Below are positions 51,231 through 59,347 of a stretch of 64,000 nucleotides of DNA, one piece after another. The notes below the pieces were generated by a model. That model was not told where the DNA came from, did no database searches, and saw only the letters and a list, made by a program, of their open reading frames with translations. The stretch is from Pontibacter fetidus (GTDB taxonomy: Bacteria > Bacteroidota > Bacteroidia > Cytophagales > Hymenobacteraceae). Position 1 is the stretch's first letter, and each line of letters begins with the position of its first letter. The position numbers were made by a program, and so were the translations under genes. The DNA lies in the NCBI RefSeq assembly GCF_010119545.1, contig NZ_JAAEAA010000014.1, positions 62,001 to 126,000 of the forward strand, read 5' to 3'.

Positions 51231-52088
51231 ATGACAACTACGCTAAAAGTCGATTTTGTTGTATACCCTGAACATGGCCGCCCTTTTACTGCCGATGCCG
51301 TGTACCCGCAAACCGGAAAACCTAAACCTGTCGTTATTTTTACGCATGGGTTTAAAGGCTTTAAAGACTGGGGCCATTATAATTTGCTGGCGCAGTATTT
51401 TGCAGAGCAGGGATTTGTGTTCATCAAATTTAACTTTGCTTACAACGGCACTACCGTAGATAATTACGCTGACCTGCACGACCTGGAGGCGTTTGGGAAC
51501 AACAACTTTACGTTGGAACTGGACGACCTGAAAGCTTTACTGGACCTGGTGGAAAATGTAGAAGGGCCACTACCTTACAAAGAATTGGACCTGGAGCATA
51601 TTTACCTGATCGGGCACAGCCGTGGTGGTGGCACCGTTATACTTAAAGCTGCCGAAGACACGCGTGTAAAAGCAGTAGCTACCTGGGCTGCCGTAAACAA
51701 ATTTGACCAGCGCTGGGACGAGCTTGAGAATGATAAGTGGGAACGCGAAGGTGTGCAATGGATAACCAATGCCCGCACCGGCCAGAAAATGCCGATGTAT
51801 TACCAGATCATGGAAAATTACCTGGCAAACAAACAGCGCCTCGAGATACCAAAGGTGATACAGAAAATGCAACAGCCCTTGCTTATATTGCATGGCAAAG
51901 AAGACGAAACCTTACCTATACAAATGGCCCACGATCTGCAAACCTGGAAACCTGATGCTGAAATGCATTTGCTGCCGGGCGCAGACCATTCGTTTGGCGG
52001 CATGCACCCTTACGAGAAGGAGGAATTGCCCGAAGCAGCCCGCGCCGCTGCCGACTTGAGTATAGCCTTTTTCAGGAAACATGCCTAA
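51231..52088 (+). CDS. Alpha/beta hydrolase (dienelactone hydrolase-like)
   Basis: A 285-residue alpha/beta-hydrolase fold enzyme of the cytoplasm. It shows KPVVIFTHGFKGFKDWGHYNLLAQYFAEQGF (oxyanion-hole HGF), nucleophile elbow GHSRGGG, LHGKEDETLPIQMAHDL for the acid and GADHSFGG for the catalytic His. The substrate is unknown. ATG 51231 (MTTTLKV) is preferred to the GTG 21 bases upstream. The gene overlaps the downstream folK by 8 bp, so the two are cotranscribed and translation is coupled. Confidence 0.88.
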   Translation: MTTTLKVDFVVYPEHGRPFTADAVYPQTGKPKPVVIFTHGFKGFKDWGHYNLLAQYFAEQGFVFIKFNFAYNGTTVDNYADLHDLEAFGNNNFTLELDDLKALLDLVENVEGPLPYKELDLEHIYLIGHSRGGGTVILKAAEDTRVKAVATWAAVNKFDQRWDELENDKWEREGVQWITNARTGQKMPMYYQIMENYLANKQRLEIPKVIQKMQQPLLILHGKEDETLPIQMAHDLQTWKPDAEMHLLPGADHSFGGMHPYEKEELPEAARAAADLSIAFFRKHA

Positions 52089-52572
52089 CCTATACCTGCT
52101 GCTGGGGGGCAACCTCGGCAACCGTACCTTATACCTGCAACAAGCCCGCGAAACTATAGCTGCTAAGGTTGGAACTATAGTTCAGGCATCGGCCATTTAC
52201 GAAACCGCCGCCTGGGGCAAAACCGACCAGCCTAGTTTCCTGAACCAGGTGCTGGAAGTGGAGACTATACTTACCCCAGAGCAGGTGCTGCAAACTATAA
52301 ACCAGATAGAACATGACCTTGGCCGCGAAAGGCTGGAGCATTGGGGAGCCCGCGTAATCGATATCGACATCCTGTTTTACGACGATCTGGTGCAGCAAAC
52401 CCAGCGTTTAACTATACCCCATCCGCAACTGCACCTGCGCCGCTTTACGCTGCTGCCACTGCATGAGATTGCCCCCGGATTGGCGCACCCGGTTCTGAAA
52501 CAAAATATAGCTGAGTTGCTGGAGGTTTGCCCGGATAGGCTGGAAGTGCTCAAGTATCAGGACCAAGTATAA
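52081..52572 (+). CDS. folK: 2-amino-4-hydroxy-6-hydroxymethyldihydropteridine diphosphokinase
   Basis: A folate-biosynthesis enzyme (HPPK) that transfers pyrophosphate from ATP to the pterin. The 163 residues contain the family motifs LLLGGNLGNR, YETAAWGKTDQPSFLNQVLEVET and LGRERLEHWGARVIDIDILFYDD (metal-binding Asp pair DIDIL) and IPHPQLHLRRFTLLPL. It begins 8 bp before the stop of the alpha/beta-hydrolase gene. No folP or folB is adjacent. All five Thr-Ile pairs in the protein are encoded as ACT-ATA, part of the CTATAG word excess. Confidence 0.95.
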   Translation: MPNLYLLLGGNLGNRTLYLQQARETIAAKVGTIVQASAIYETAAWGKTDQPSFLNQVLEVETILTPEQVLQTINQIEHDLGRERLEHWGARVIDIDILFYDDLVQQTQRLTIPHPQLHLRRFTLLPLHEIAPGLAHPVLKQNIAELLEVCPDRLEVLKYQDQV

Positions 52573-52640
52573 CTATAGCTTAAAACCTATCCATCTCAAG
52601 TGGAAGTTCGTGTGGTAAAATAAAGCCCTGTGCGATAAGC

Positions 52641-53072
52641 TCAGGAATTTAATTTGCGGGGTGCGGCTTTTACTTTTGCCCAGGTTTTGGCGGCGCTTTC
52701 ATCTTCAAAGGATGCCACTTCGAAAAAGGATTTTACCAGCGGGGCAAATGCCTCAAAGGAACTGCGGCCATAAATGCCATACGACAGGATATGTGCAAAA
52801 AACTTTACGCCTAATACTTTGGCCTCTGGTGCCCACTTATAAGCCATAAAATTAATTCCTACCTCCCAGGGCCCTACCAGCTCGTGGTTGTTGTTAACTA
52901 TAGTCTGGCAGGATTGCTTCCGGAGCATAGCCAGCAGCAGGTTCCCTCCCATCACAATACTTTCTAACGATTGTACGCCTATCCAATTAACACAAATAAA
53001 GGAATTATCCGTTGCTCTTTCTGCCTCAAAAAAGACATCCCCGTTTGATTTCCTTAATTCTTGTTTATCCAT
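52641..53072 (-). CDS. STAS/SpoIIAA-like hypothetical protein
   Basis: A 143-residue protein with a pattern seen in Bacteroidota SpoIIAA/STAS-SEC14-like families: ICVNWIGVQSLESIVMGGNLLLAMLRKQ, TIVNNNHELVGPWEVGINFMAYKW and GVKFFAHILSYGIYGRSSFEAF. Conserved WIG, NNxELxGPW and a late SYG motif support a single domain. No signal peptide is visible, so it is cytoplasmic. Function is unknown; a regulatory or anti-sigma-antagonist-like fold is possible. ATG 53072 (MDKQELRK) is preferred to an upstream GTG. It is transcribed alongside the next hydrolase gene on the same strand. Confidence 0.65.
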   Translation of the reverse strand: MDKQELRKSNGDVFFEAERATDNSFICVNWIGVQSLESIVMGGNLLLAMLRKQSCQTIVNNNHELVGPWEVGINFMAYKWAPEAKVLGVKFFAHILSYGIYGRSSFEAFAPLVKSFFEVASFEDESAAKTWAKVKAAPRKLNS

Positions 53073-53126
53073 CCGGTTTAGCTGCACATTAGCTCGTAAT
53101 TTTTACGCTAAATCTGCAGCCATCAG

Positions 53127-53921
53127 TTAGCGGTTTAAAAAGTTTTTGATCGCATCTATCGTTTCTTCGGGAGCACTCAGGTTAGGGCAATGGCCTACCG
53201 CCTGCATCTTTACCAGCTTACTGCCTGCCACGTTTTCGTGCACGTAATTACCTACTACTTCTGGTGCAATTACATCATCAGTACACTGCAGAATAAGGGC
53301 CTCTACCGTTACTTTAGGTAAGTCGTGCCGGTTATCAGACAGGAACGTGATGCGTGCAAAATCCTTCGCTACTTCAAGATTGCTGCTGCAGAAGCTATCT
53401 GCCAGTTCCTGGCCTAACTCCGGCCTGTCGGCATTACCCATTATTACGGGTGCTATGTTCTGAGCCCAGCTCAGGTAATCGCTCTCCAGGGTGCTAATCA
53501 GGCCGTTAATGTTTTCTTCCGTAAAGCCACCTATGTAGTTATCATCGTTTACGTAGCACGGCGAAGGACCAATGAGCACCAATTTAGCGAAGCGCTCCGG
53601 TTGTTTGATAGATGCCAGTACCCCAATCATGGCACTTACAGAATGGCCCACATAAATCACATCCTGCAGGTCCAGCTCATTAATTATCTCGAGCACATCA
53701 TCGGCATACGCCTCCAGGGTACTATACTTTGCGATAGTGTAATCTGATACATCAGAATTACCAAAACCGATGTGGTCGAAAAGGATAATCTTATAATCGT
53801 TCTCGAAAGCGGGCGTAATATAACGCCACATTTTCTGGTCGCAACCATAGCCATGGGCAAAAAGCATGGGTTGTGTGCCTTGCCCTGATACTTTTACATT
53901 CAGTTTTTGGGTAACAGTCAT
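53127..53921 (-). CDS. Alpha/beta hydrolase (RsbQ-like)
   Basis: A 264-residue alpha/beta-hydrolase of the RsbQ/KAI2 type. It has PMLFAHGYGCDQKMWRYITPAFENDY (oxyanion loop), the catalytic Ser in VGHSVSAMIGVLAS, acid CTDDVIAP, and the His in VGHCPNLSAPEE. In Bacillus RsbQ works with RsbP in energy-stress sensing; in plants KAI2 binds butenolides. The role here is unknown. ATG 53921 (MTVTQKLNVKVSGQG) is chosen, because it fits the family start, over an upstream in-frame codon. The SpoIIAA/STAS-like gene downstream (52641) hints at a regulatory pair, but that is inference. Confidence 0.87.
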   Translation of the reverse strand: MTVTQKLNVKVSGQGTQPMLFAHGYGCDQKMWRYITPAFENDYKIILFDHIGFGNSDVSDYTIAKYSTLEAYADDVLEIINELDLQDVIYVGHSVSAMIGVLASIKQPERFAKLVLIGPSPCYVNDDNYIGGFTEENINGLISTLESDYLSWAQNIAPVIMGNADRPELGQELADSFCSSNLEVAKDFARITFLSDNRHDLPKVTVEALILQCTDDVIAPEVVGNYVHENVAGSKLVKMQAVGHCPNLSAPEETIDAIKNFLNR

Positions 53922-54073
53922 AAGCAGTTGTTTTTGCAACGATTTAAAAGAGCGGTTTAAGCAAAGATACAACTATAACTATAGGTTTCTATAGCTATAG
54001 TTAAAACTACGTATTTACCGCATCACAACCTCAGCATTTATAACGTGTGGCGTTTCAGGCACTTTGCTATAGT

Positions 54074-54850
54074 TTAAAACTTTTCTTCCACGCCCAGGCC
54101 AAACAGCGCATAATCATATTTAACCGGGTCGGTCGGGTCAAATGCGCGGAGGTGATCGGTGAGTTCTTCGGCGGTTTGCCAGTCCATGCCTTTACGGGTT
54201 ATAAGGCCAAGCCGCCGGGCTACCCGCTCCACATGCACATCGCAGGGGCAGACCAGGTCGGCAGGTTTAATGGTGTGCCATATCCCGAAATCAACACCGT
54301 TGTTGTCCTGTCGCACCATCCAGCGCAGGTACATATTGATGCGTTTGCATGCCGATTTCCGGGCTGGGGTGGAGATGTGCTTTTTACTTCGGTGGGGCGC
54401 ATCTTCGAGGCTGAAAACCAGATCGTGGAAACGGATCAGCCGTTCTTTCTGTGTTCTGATCTCGTTATTTTCCCCCGTAAAAGCGTTCTCCAGACTCTCG
54501 TACCGGCTATAGTACCAGTTAAAAAAATGGATGAAATAAAGTAAGTCGGTATCGTTAAAAGTGCGGTGCTTGAAACCTAAAAAGCGTGGGAGGTCCTGTT
54601 CCTGGTGGTTTAGTATAAAGTCATACGGGGCGTTGTCCATCAGGTGCATCAGCTTTACACAGTTGTTGATGATAGTCTTGCGCTGGCCCCAGGCAAGGAT
54701 AGAGGCAAAAAATCCACTTATTTCAATGTCCTGCTTTTTAGCGAACCGGTGCGGAATAGATACCGGATCGTTCGGGATGAAAGCGGGTTGGTTGTATTTC
54801 GCTACCCGGTCATCGAGTAAGGCTTTTATGGCAGCAAGGTCTTGCGTCAT
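54074..54850 (-). CDS. TIGR02757 (DUF2400) family protein
   Basis: A 258-residue protein of TIGR02757/DUF2400, a conserved family of unknown function in Bacteroidota and some other groups. Family features visible are DPVSIPHRFAKKQDIEISGFFASILAWGQRKTIINN near the N-terminus, HRTFNDTDLLYFIHFFNWYYSRYESLE and MYLRWMVRQDNNGVDFGIWHTI, with PADLVCPCDVHVERVARRLGL in the last third. The helical pattern with the RWMVRxDxxxVDFGxW motif is reminiscent of helix-hairpin-helix DNA-glycosylase-like folds, but no activity is claimed. It is a single leftward gene with a repeat-rich gap upstream. Confidence 0.88.
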   Translation of the reverse strand: MTQDLAAIKALLDDRVAKYNQPAFIPNDPVSIPHRFAKKQDIEISGFFASILAWGQRKTIINNCVKLMHLMDNAPYDFILNHQEQDLPRFLGFKHRTFNDTDLLYFIHFFNWYYSRYESLENAFTGENNEIRTQKERLIRFHDLVFSLEDAPHRSKKHISTPARKSACKRINMYLRWMVRQDNNGVDFGIWHTIKPADLVCPCDVHVERVARRLGLITRKGMDWQTAEELTDHLRAFDPTDPVKYDYALFGLGVEEKF

Positions 54851-54996
54851 GGGTTTATGCGTTTTCAGCTGGTGTATACGAGCTATAAAATTAAGTATGA
54901 ATTAATTGTCTGAATCTTTAAATAGGGCCCCTACCACAAGGATTTACAGGATTGGAGCTTTGTCTATAGTTGTTCCAGTAATACATTTCGCTGGCG

Positions 54997-55043
54997 CGGG
55001 TTTGCAACCCGTGTCTAATTATGGTGTTGAGTTTGTAACTCAA
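54997..55043. repeat. Tandem hairpins
   Basis: CGGGTTTGCAACCCG (54997-55011) and TTGAGTTTGTAACTCAA (55027-55043) are related to the tandem hairpins at 48736. Confidence 0.65.
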
Positions 55044-55121
55044 CTGGCCCGGCAGGGTCAGGCAATTGCGCTGGCTATAGTTTCATAGTTGCCTTTAGTC
55101 ATCCCCCTACCCCCTTCAAAG

Positions 55122-55289
55122 GGCAGGGCCGTTAAGTTCTGCCGAGAACTATCCCCTTGAGGGGATTATAGGGGTGTTATTCAGGACCAAAAAGCCTATT
55201 GTTAGCCAGTTTTAAATTCACCCGCTAATGTAAACACCCCTCTGCGCTCCCCTCAAGGGGAGAATTTGCTAGAACTTAACGGCCCTGCC
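55122..55289. mobile_element. REPIN/MITE-like element of 168 bp with target-site duplication
   Basis: Perfect 19-bp terminal inverted repeats: GGCAGGGCCGTTAAGTTCT at 55122-55140 and its reverse complement at 55271-55289. TTCAAAG flanks both ends (55115-55121 and 55290-55296). Removing the element plus one TTCAAAG restores the CCCCCTTCAAAGGGGG module seen intact at 13562-13595. Internally, two REP-like units CCCCTTGAGGGG...GGGGTGTT lie in opposite orientations. It encodes nothing, so movement would need an enzyme elsewhere. Because the inverted repeats begin with GG, the true duplication could be 7 to 11 bp. Confidence 0.8.
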
Positions 55290-55354
55290 TTCAAAGGGGG
55301 ACTTTCTGTTGTTCCTAATCCACCAGTTAAAGTTTTATAGTTAGAGTTATCAAA

Positions 55355-55390
55355 CCACCCCTGCCCCTCCTTAACCAAGGAGGGGAATTT
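55355..55390. repeat. REP-like module
   Basis: ACCACCCCTGCCCCTCCTTAACCAAGGAGGGGAATTTT: a C-rich lead and a CCCCTCCTT..AAGGAGGGG hairpin. Confidence 0.7.
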
Positions 55391-55486
55391 TACTGCTTAT
55401 GCTATAGTTTGTGCTTTCGTCCTATAGTTAAAGGCAACAATCCTATAGTTAGGATCAGTTAAACTTACAGAACTCAGAAAAAAACA

Positions 55487-55512
55487 AAGCCTGAACATTA
55501 CTGTCCAGGCTT
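55487..55512 (-). terminator. Terminator of LysM gene
   Basis: AAGCCTG (55487-55493) pairs with CAGGCTT (55506-55512), with a T-run after it on the minus strand. It lies 28 bases beyond the stop. Confidence 0.75.
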
Positions 55513-55539
55513 CATTCTGATTTTATCTAAACCGAACTA

Positions 55540-56544
55540 TTACGGCATATACGAAACTTCTACTCTAAACTTCTGGTCAACGGCACCAAGCTTTTGGTAC
55601 GCTTTTTTAGAGATACGCACTACCACATTACTGTTAGCTCCTGTTTCTGGCAATTTACCGATCACGCGTACATACACCACCTGGCCGTTCATGGCATTTT
55701 TTACCTGCATAATGGTGCCGATTGGGGCCGACTTGTGCAGCGCCAGGTATTTATTGGTATCTGCTTTCGGGTCAATCATTTCGGCCATGCCATTTTCGAT
55801 CACTTTTTTAACGCCTGCGGCCGTTTCGGTTGTGCCGGCATCTTCTTCGCGCTCGCTAACAGTTTCTGTTTTAGCAGGAGTTGTAGTTGCCGGTGCAGGC
55901 TCTGTTTTAGCAGGTGTGGCAGTTACCGGGGTTGTTTTAGCTGGTGTTGCGGTCTTAGAAGCGGGCGTAACAGCAACGGGCTTTTCTACTTCATCATCCG
56001 CTTCCGGTACATACACAGGCTTGCTTGCAGTTGGTACAGCACCTTTGCCTACAATCAGTTCCGATCCGATTTCGATCTCATTGGCCGTTAGTTTATTCCA
56101 GCTTTTAAGGTTGTCTACTGTTACGCCATGCATGCGCGAAATACTGTATAGCGTTTGCCTGGCCTCTACTTTATGTAGTTTTTCGCCTTTGGCATTTACG
56201 GTAAAAGTACGGTTGCTGGCAGCAGGGGCAGCTGGCTTTGCGGGCGTTGCAGCAGCGTTTACAGCTGCAGATAACGGCGCTTTGCTTGGGATCAGCACCA
56301 CCTGGCCAATTTTTATACTTGCTTCCACCGCCGGGTTAGACTCCACGATCTGGGCAACAGGCACGCCATACTTGCGCGACAGGGCATAAAGTGTTTCTTT
56401 AGGCTCAACCTTATGCTTTACAAAAAACTTACCGTTGCGGCGCTCCACTCCCACCGAGTCGCGCAGGGCAGTCAGGTTAAAGGCCGAAGCTGAAATGGAG
56501 AATACCGGAGACAGTAAAAGTGCTAGTAAAAGTATGCGTACCAT
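55540..56544 (-). CDS. LysM protein with RlpA-like C-terminal domain
   Basis: A 334-residue secreted protein. After a signal peptide (LLLALLLSPVFSISASAF) come two LysM peptidoglycan-binding repeats (VKHKVEPKETLYALSRKYGVPVAQIVESNPAV and LHKVEARQTLYSISRMHGVTVDNLKSWNKL), then a long low-complexity Ala/Pro/Thr/Lys linker (about 180-235) and a C-terminal double-psi beta-barrel (GTIMQVKNAMNGQVVYVRVIGKLPE, VVRISKKAYQKLG) of the RlpA-like type. It probably acts on or binds peptidoglycan at the envelope. A dedicated hydrolase domain is not seen, so RlpA-like lytic activity is uncertain. It is the first gene downstream of DUF4905 on the same strand. Confidence 0.85.
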   Translation of the reverse strand: MVRILLLALLLSPVFSISASAFNLTALRDSVGVERRNGKFFVKHKVEPKETLYALSRKYGVPVAQIVESNPAVEASIKIGQVVLIPSKAPLSAAVNAAATPAKPAAPAASNRTFTVNAKGEKLHKVEARQTLYSISRMHGVTVDNLKSWNKLTANEIEIGSELIVGKGAVPTASKPVYVPEADDEVEKPVAVTPASKTATPAKTTPVTATPAKTEPAPATTTPAKTETVSEREEDAGTTETAAGVKKVIENGMAEMIDPKADTNKYLALHKSAPIGTIMQVKNAMNGQVVYVRVIGKLPETGANSNVVVRISKKAYQKLGAVDQKFRVEVSYMP

Positions 56545-56559
56545 GGGCTAAAAGGTAAA

Positions 56560-57396
56560 CTATGAAAGACTATAAACAACTAAAATGGTTCGTTGCTGAA
56601 TAAAGTATAAATTGTGGTTAAAGATAATAAAAGTATCTGAACCTATGCCACTTAATCCGTGGGCAATGCGCTGCTGCAGTTGCAATTCACCATGTAAGTC
56701 AAACACACACAACATGTTATCTAATTTACCGGCAGCTGTTTCAGTATAAAAGCTTACCACGATATGTTGTTCCGTTTCCGCGTACTCTATCCCCGCCACG
56801 GCTGCTGCACTAAGCTTATCTCTCAGAAAATCCTGTACTTGGGTAAAGTATAGTTCCCCTGCTAAGTATAGCATCGGGTAAGTACAAGCCTGCGAGCGGG
56901 TAAGGTTATAAGCAGCTACCGCATTTGCACCGCCCTCCAGTGACATGTTTTCCGGAAGTATAGTTCCGGTTTGCGGGTGCAGCAAGGTTAATTTCTGATC
57001 CTGTAGATCGAGCGCCAGAATTCCATCGGCAGTTACACCATAAAAGGCCAGTTCGGGTTGTTGCCATTGCAGGTTTCCATTTTGAGAACTATAGGCCATT
57101 ATACCTTTGTGCTGCCCTGTTTGCCGGTCGCCGTAGCCATGTAACAGCAGCAACCCCTGGTGCACATCTTCCAGTCCCAGCCACCAGTTTTTAGCCGCAG
57201 GCAAAGGCAGTTTTGACAACGTAAATGGGCCCGTTTCCAGACTATAGAAATCAGCCAGCAACAGGTCGGCATCCCGCACTTCCAGCGCCATCAGGCCGGT
57301 AGCAGCATCCAGCCGCATCCGCCACACGGGGGCTTTAAAGTCGTATGTATAAAGTAGTGGAAGTATAACTCTTAACTTTTTACTATATTCAACCAA
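56560..57396 (-). CDS. DUF4905 family protein
   Basis: A 278-residue protein matching DUF4905, known in Bacteroidota. It has a WD/PQQ-like beta-rich pattern: LYTYDFKAPVWRMRLDAATGLMALEVRD, WWLGLEDVHQGLLLLHGYG and GIMAYSSQNGNLQWQQPELAFYGV. No enzymatic motif is seen. The only usable start is TTG at 57396 (next ATG at residue about 27), with an in-frame TGA 15 bases upstream. The start lies only 26 bp from the divergent NfeD start, so the two promoters must overlap. It precedes the LysM gene by 15 bp on the same strand. Confidence 0.78.
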   Translation of the reverse strand: MVEYSKKLRVILPLLYTYDFKAPVWRMRLDAATGLMALEVRDADLLLADFYSLETGPFTLSKLPLPAAKNWWLGLEDVHQGLLLLHGYGDRQTGQHKGIMAYSSQNGNLQWQQPELAFYGVTADGILALDLQDQKLTLLHPQTGTILPENMSLEGGANAVAAYNLTRSQACTYPMLYLAGELYFTQVQDFLRDKLSAAAVAGIEYAETEQHIVVSFYTETAAGKLDNMLCVFDLHGELQLQQRIAHGLSGIGSDTFIIFNHNLYFIQQRTILVVYSLS

Positions 57397-57422
57397 AATG
57401 GCACAGTATCAGCCCCAAATGT

Positions 57423-58769
57423 ATGAAATCTGACTCAAAACGTTGGCATTTTGCTTTGTTGTATCTGCTCCCTCTCTTTTTGTTGTTTCCGGCTGCCAGT
57501 CGGGCGCAAAAACAGAAAGTACTGGTAATGGAGATAAAATCTGAAATAGACCCACGCACCAACCGCTACACCGAACTGGCTCTTAACCACGCCACCGAGA
57601 TAAAAGCGGACCACGTATTATTGGTGCTCGATACTTTTGGCGGCGCCCTGAACGATGCGGACGAAATGCGGAAACGAATACTTGAATACCCGAAACCGGT
57701 GTATGTTTTCATCAATAAAAATGCTGCCTCGGCGGGTGCTTTAATTTCGTTGGCCTGCGATAGTATTTATATGGCGCCGGGTGCCAACATTGGCGCTGCT
57801 ACGGTAGTAGGCGCCAACGGCGAAGCAGCTCCCGGCAAATACCAGAGTTACATGCGCTCCATAATGCGCTCTACTGCAGAAGCCCAGGGGCGCAACCCAC
57901 GCCTGGCCGAAGCGATGGTGGATGCCAATGTAGACAGCACGCTATCGGCTGGGCAAGTACTTACCCTTACTACCTCAGAGGCTATAAAACAGGGCTTTTG
58001 CGATGGCGAAGCAATTAATATACAGCAGGTTCTGAAACAGGTTAACTTACAGGATGCAGAAGTGGTGACCTATGAAATGAGCAGTACCAACAAGATCATC
58101 TCCTTTTTCTTGAACCCGTTCATCAGCGGTATACTTTTGCTGCTCATCATCGGTGGTTTATACTTTGAGTTACAGTCGCCGGGCATCGGTTTTCCGTTGG
58201 CTGCAGCTATAGTTGCCGGCATTTTATACTTAACTCCTTATTACCTGAATGGCCTTGCTGAGAACTGGGAGATACTGCTTTTTGTAGCCGGGCTAATACT
58301 TATTGCAGTGGAGGTTCTGGTAATTCCAGGCTTTGGCGTTACGGGCATCAGCGGTATTATTTTGGTTTTCATTTCGCTAGTACTGATCATGGTTAATAAT
58401 CAAAACTTCGACTTCACATTTGTACCGGGCACTGCATTAATGCAAAGTTTAATTTCGGTGGTGTTGGGTATGGTGGGAGCTGTGCTTTTAGTGGCACTTA
58501 CCTGGAACCGTTTTGCCGCCAGCCGCACCATGCAACGCGTAATTTTACATAATTCTTTCCAGAGCGATGAAGGGTACCGATCTTCTGCAGACGCCTCGCA
58601 CCTGGTAGGTAAAACTGGTACAGCCCATACCCGCATGACGCCAAGCGGCCGTGTACTGATAGACGATACCATTTACGACGCTCAGGCCCGCGAAGGCTTC
58701 ATCGAAAAAGGTGAAACCATACAGGTAATCGACCACAGTACGTTTGCGCTGCGCGTCAAAAAAGTTTAA
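57423..58769 (+). CDS. NfeD family serine protease / membrane protein
   Basis: A 448-residue membrane-bound protein of the NfeD (1510-N-like) family. A signal sequence is followed by a ClpP-like serine protease domain (VFINKNAASAGALISLACDSIYMAPGANIGAAT with the catalytic Ser), then about four to five membrane helices (ISGILLLLIIGGLYFELQSPGIGFPLAAAIVAGILY ... LLFVAGLILIAVEVLVIPGFGVTGISGII) and a C-terminal OB-fold NfeD domain (LVGKTGTAHTRMTPSGRVLIDDTIYDAQ). Related archaeal proteins cleave the stomatin C-terminus; the partner stomatin is not in this window. It is divergent from DUF4905, with start codons 26 bp apart. Confidence 0.92.
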   Translation: MKSDSKRWHFALLYLLPLFLLFPAASRAQKQKVLVMEIKSEIDPRTNRYTELALNHATEIKADHVLLVLDTFGGALNDADEMRKRILEYPKPVYVFINKNAASAGALISLACDSIYMAPGANIGAATVVGANGEAAPGKYQSYMRSIMRSTAEAQGRNPRLAEAMVDANVDSTLSAGQVLTLTTSEAIKQGFCDGEAINIQQVLKQVNLQDAEVVTYEMSSTNKIISFFLNPFISGILLLLIIGGLYFELQSPGIGFPLAAAIVAGILYLTPYYLNGLAENWEILLFVAGLILIAVEVLVIPGFGVTGISGIILVFISLVLIMVNNQNFDFTFVPGTALMQSLISVVLGMVGAVLLVALTWNRFAASRTMQRVILHNSFQSDEGYRSSADASHLVGKTGTAHTRMTPSGRVLIDDTIYDAQAREGFIEKGETIQVIDHSTFALRVKKV

Positions 58770-58775
58770 AGGTTA

Positions 58776-58812
58776 ATTGTTGAATTGTTCGTGGTTAAAT
58801 TGTTGATTGTCG
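58776..58812. repeat. TTGTTGATT-type repeat
   Basis: AATTGTTGAATTGTTCGTGG followed by TTAAATTGTTGATTGTC, close to the repeat at 2571-2620. Confidence 0.6.
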
Positions 58813-58850
58813 ATAGTATAAGTAGCAAAATATTGCGTCTCTACTTTTAT

Positions 58851-58940
58851 CTTTCTTTAACTCTCTAACTCCTAAACTCTTTAACTTCTTAACTTATTCT
58901 TTTTAAACTCTCTAACTCCTAAACTCACTAACTCTAAAAC
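58851..58940. repeat. CTCTCTAACT octamer-like array
   Basis: Degenerate copies of CTCTCTAACTCCTAAACTC and CTTTAACTTCTTAAC fill the gap up to the next start codon. It is a diverged member of the octamer family. Confidence 0.65.
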
Positions 58941-58942
58941 TT

Positions 58943-59293
58943 ATGAAGTTCTCATTCCTTACTGCTGTTATATTTTCGGCAACGGCTATACTTTCATCCT
59001 GCACTCAAAAAACTATGAATCCAGAAAATCAAGCCATTACAAAAGAGGCACAACTGGAGTGGTCGGGGGAATATATGGTAGATGGCTGCGGCTTTAAACT
59101 AACTATAGATGGCAAAGACTATAAGCCCGAAGACGAAGCTGTGATCGGCGATGAGTTTAAACAGGAAGAAACTACAATACCTGTAAAAGTAACCTACATA
59201 GAAACCGGCGAAATGATTGACAGAAGATGCGGACTTTCAACTCAGGATCGTTCAATGCCGGGTATTCGCATCACTTATATTGAGAAGTTATAG
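58943..59293 (+). CDS. Small Cys-rich lipoprotein, copy 1
   Basis: A 116-residue protein with a lipoprotein signal (LTAVIFSATAILSSC) and a small soluble domain with WSGEYMVDGCGFKLTIDGKDYKP, IPVKVTYIETGE and RRCGLST. Two Cys after the lipobox (GCG and RRC) could form a disulphide. The function is unknown. It is a paralogue of the next gene (59348): WTGDYRADGCGF and KPINESAVDD match WSGEYMVDGCGF and KPEDEAVIGD. They are probably transcribed together. The start follows an AT-rich octamer array. Confidence 0.8.
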   Translation: MKFSFLTAVIFSATAILSSCTQKTMNPENQAITKEAQLEWSGEYMVDGCGFKLTIDGKDYKPEDEAVIGDEFKQEETTIPVKVTYIETGEMIDRRCGLSTQDRSMPGIRITYIEKL

Positions 59294-59347
59294 TACTGTT
59301 GCAACCAATCACTCATTACCAGGGTCCTGTGTTAAAAGAACTATAAG

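Larger units (their letters stand above)
54851..55539. other. Repeat-rich intergenic region
   Basis: This 689-bp gap has no gene. In order it holds a partial AATCCTG-type repeat (54905-54955), hairpins (54997-55043), a REP-like module interrupted by the 168-bp REPIN/MITE-like element (55100-55310), another REP-like module (55355-55390), CTATAGTT words and a terminator (55487-55512). Confidence 0.75.
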
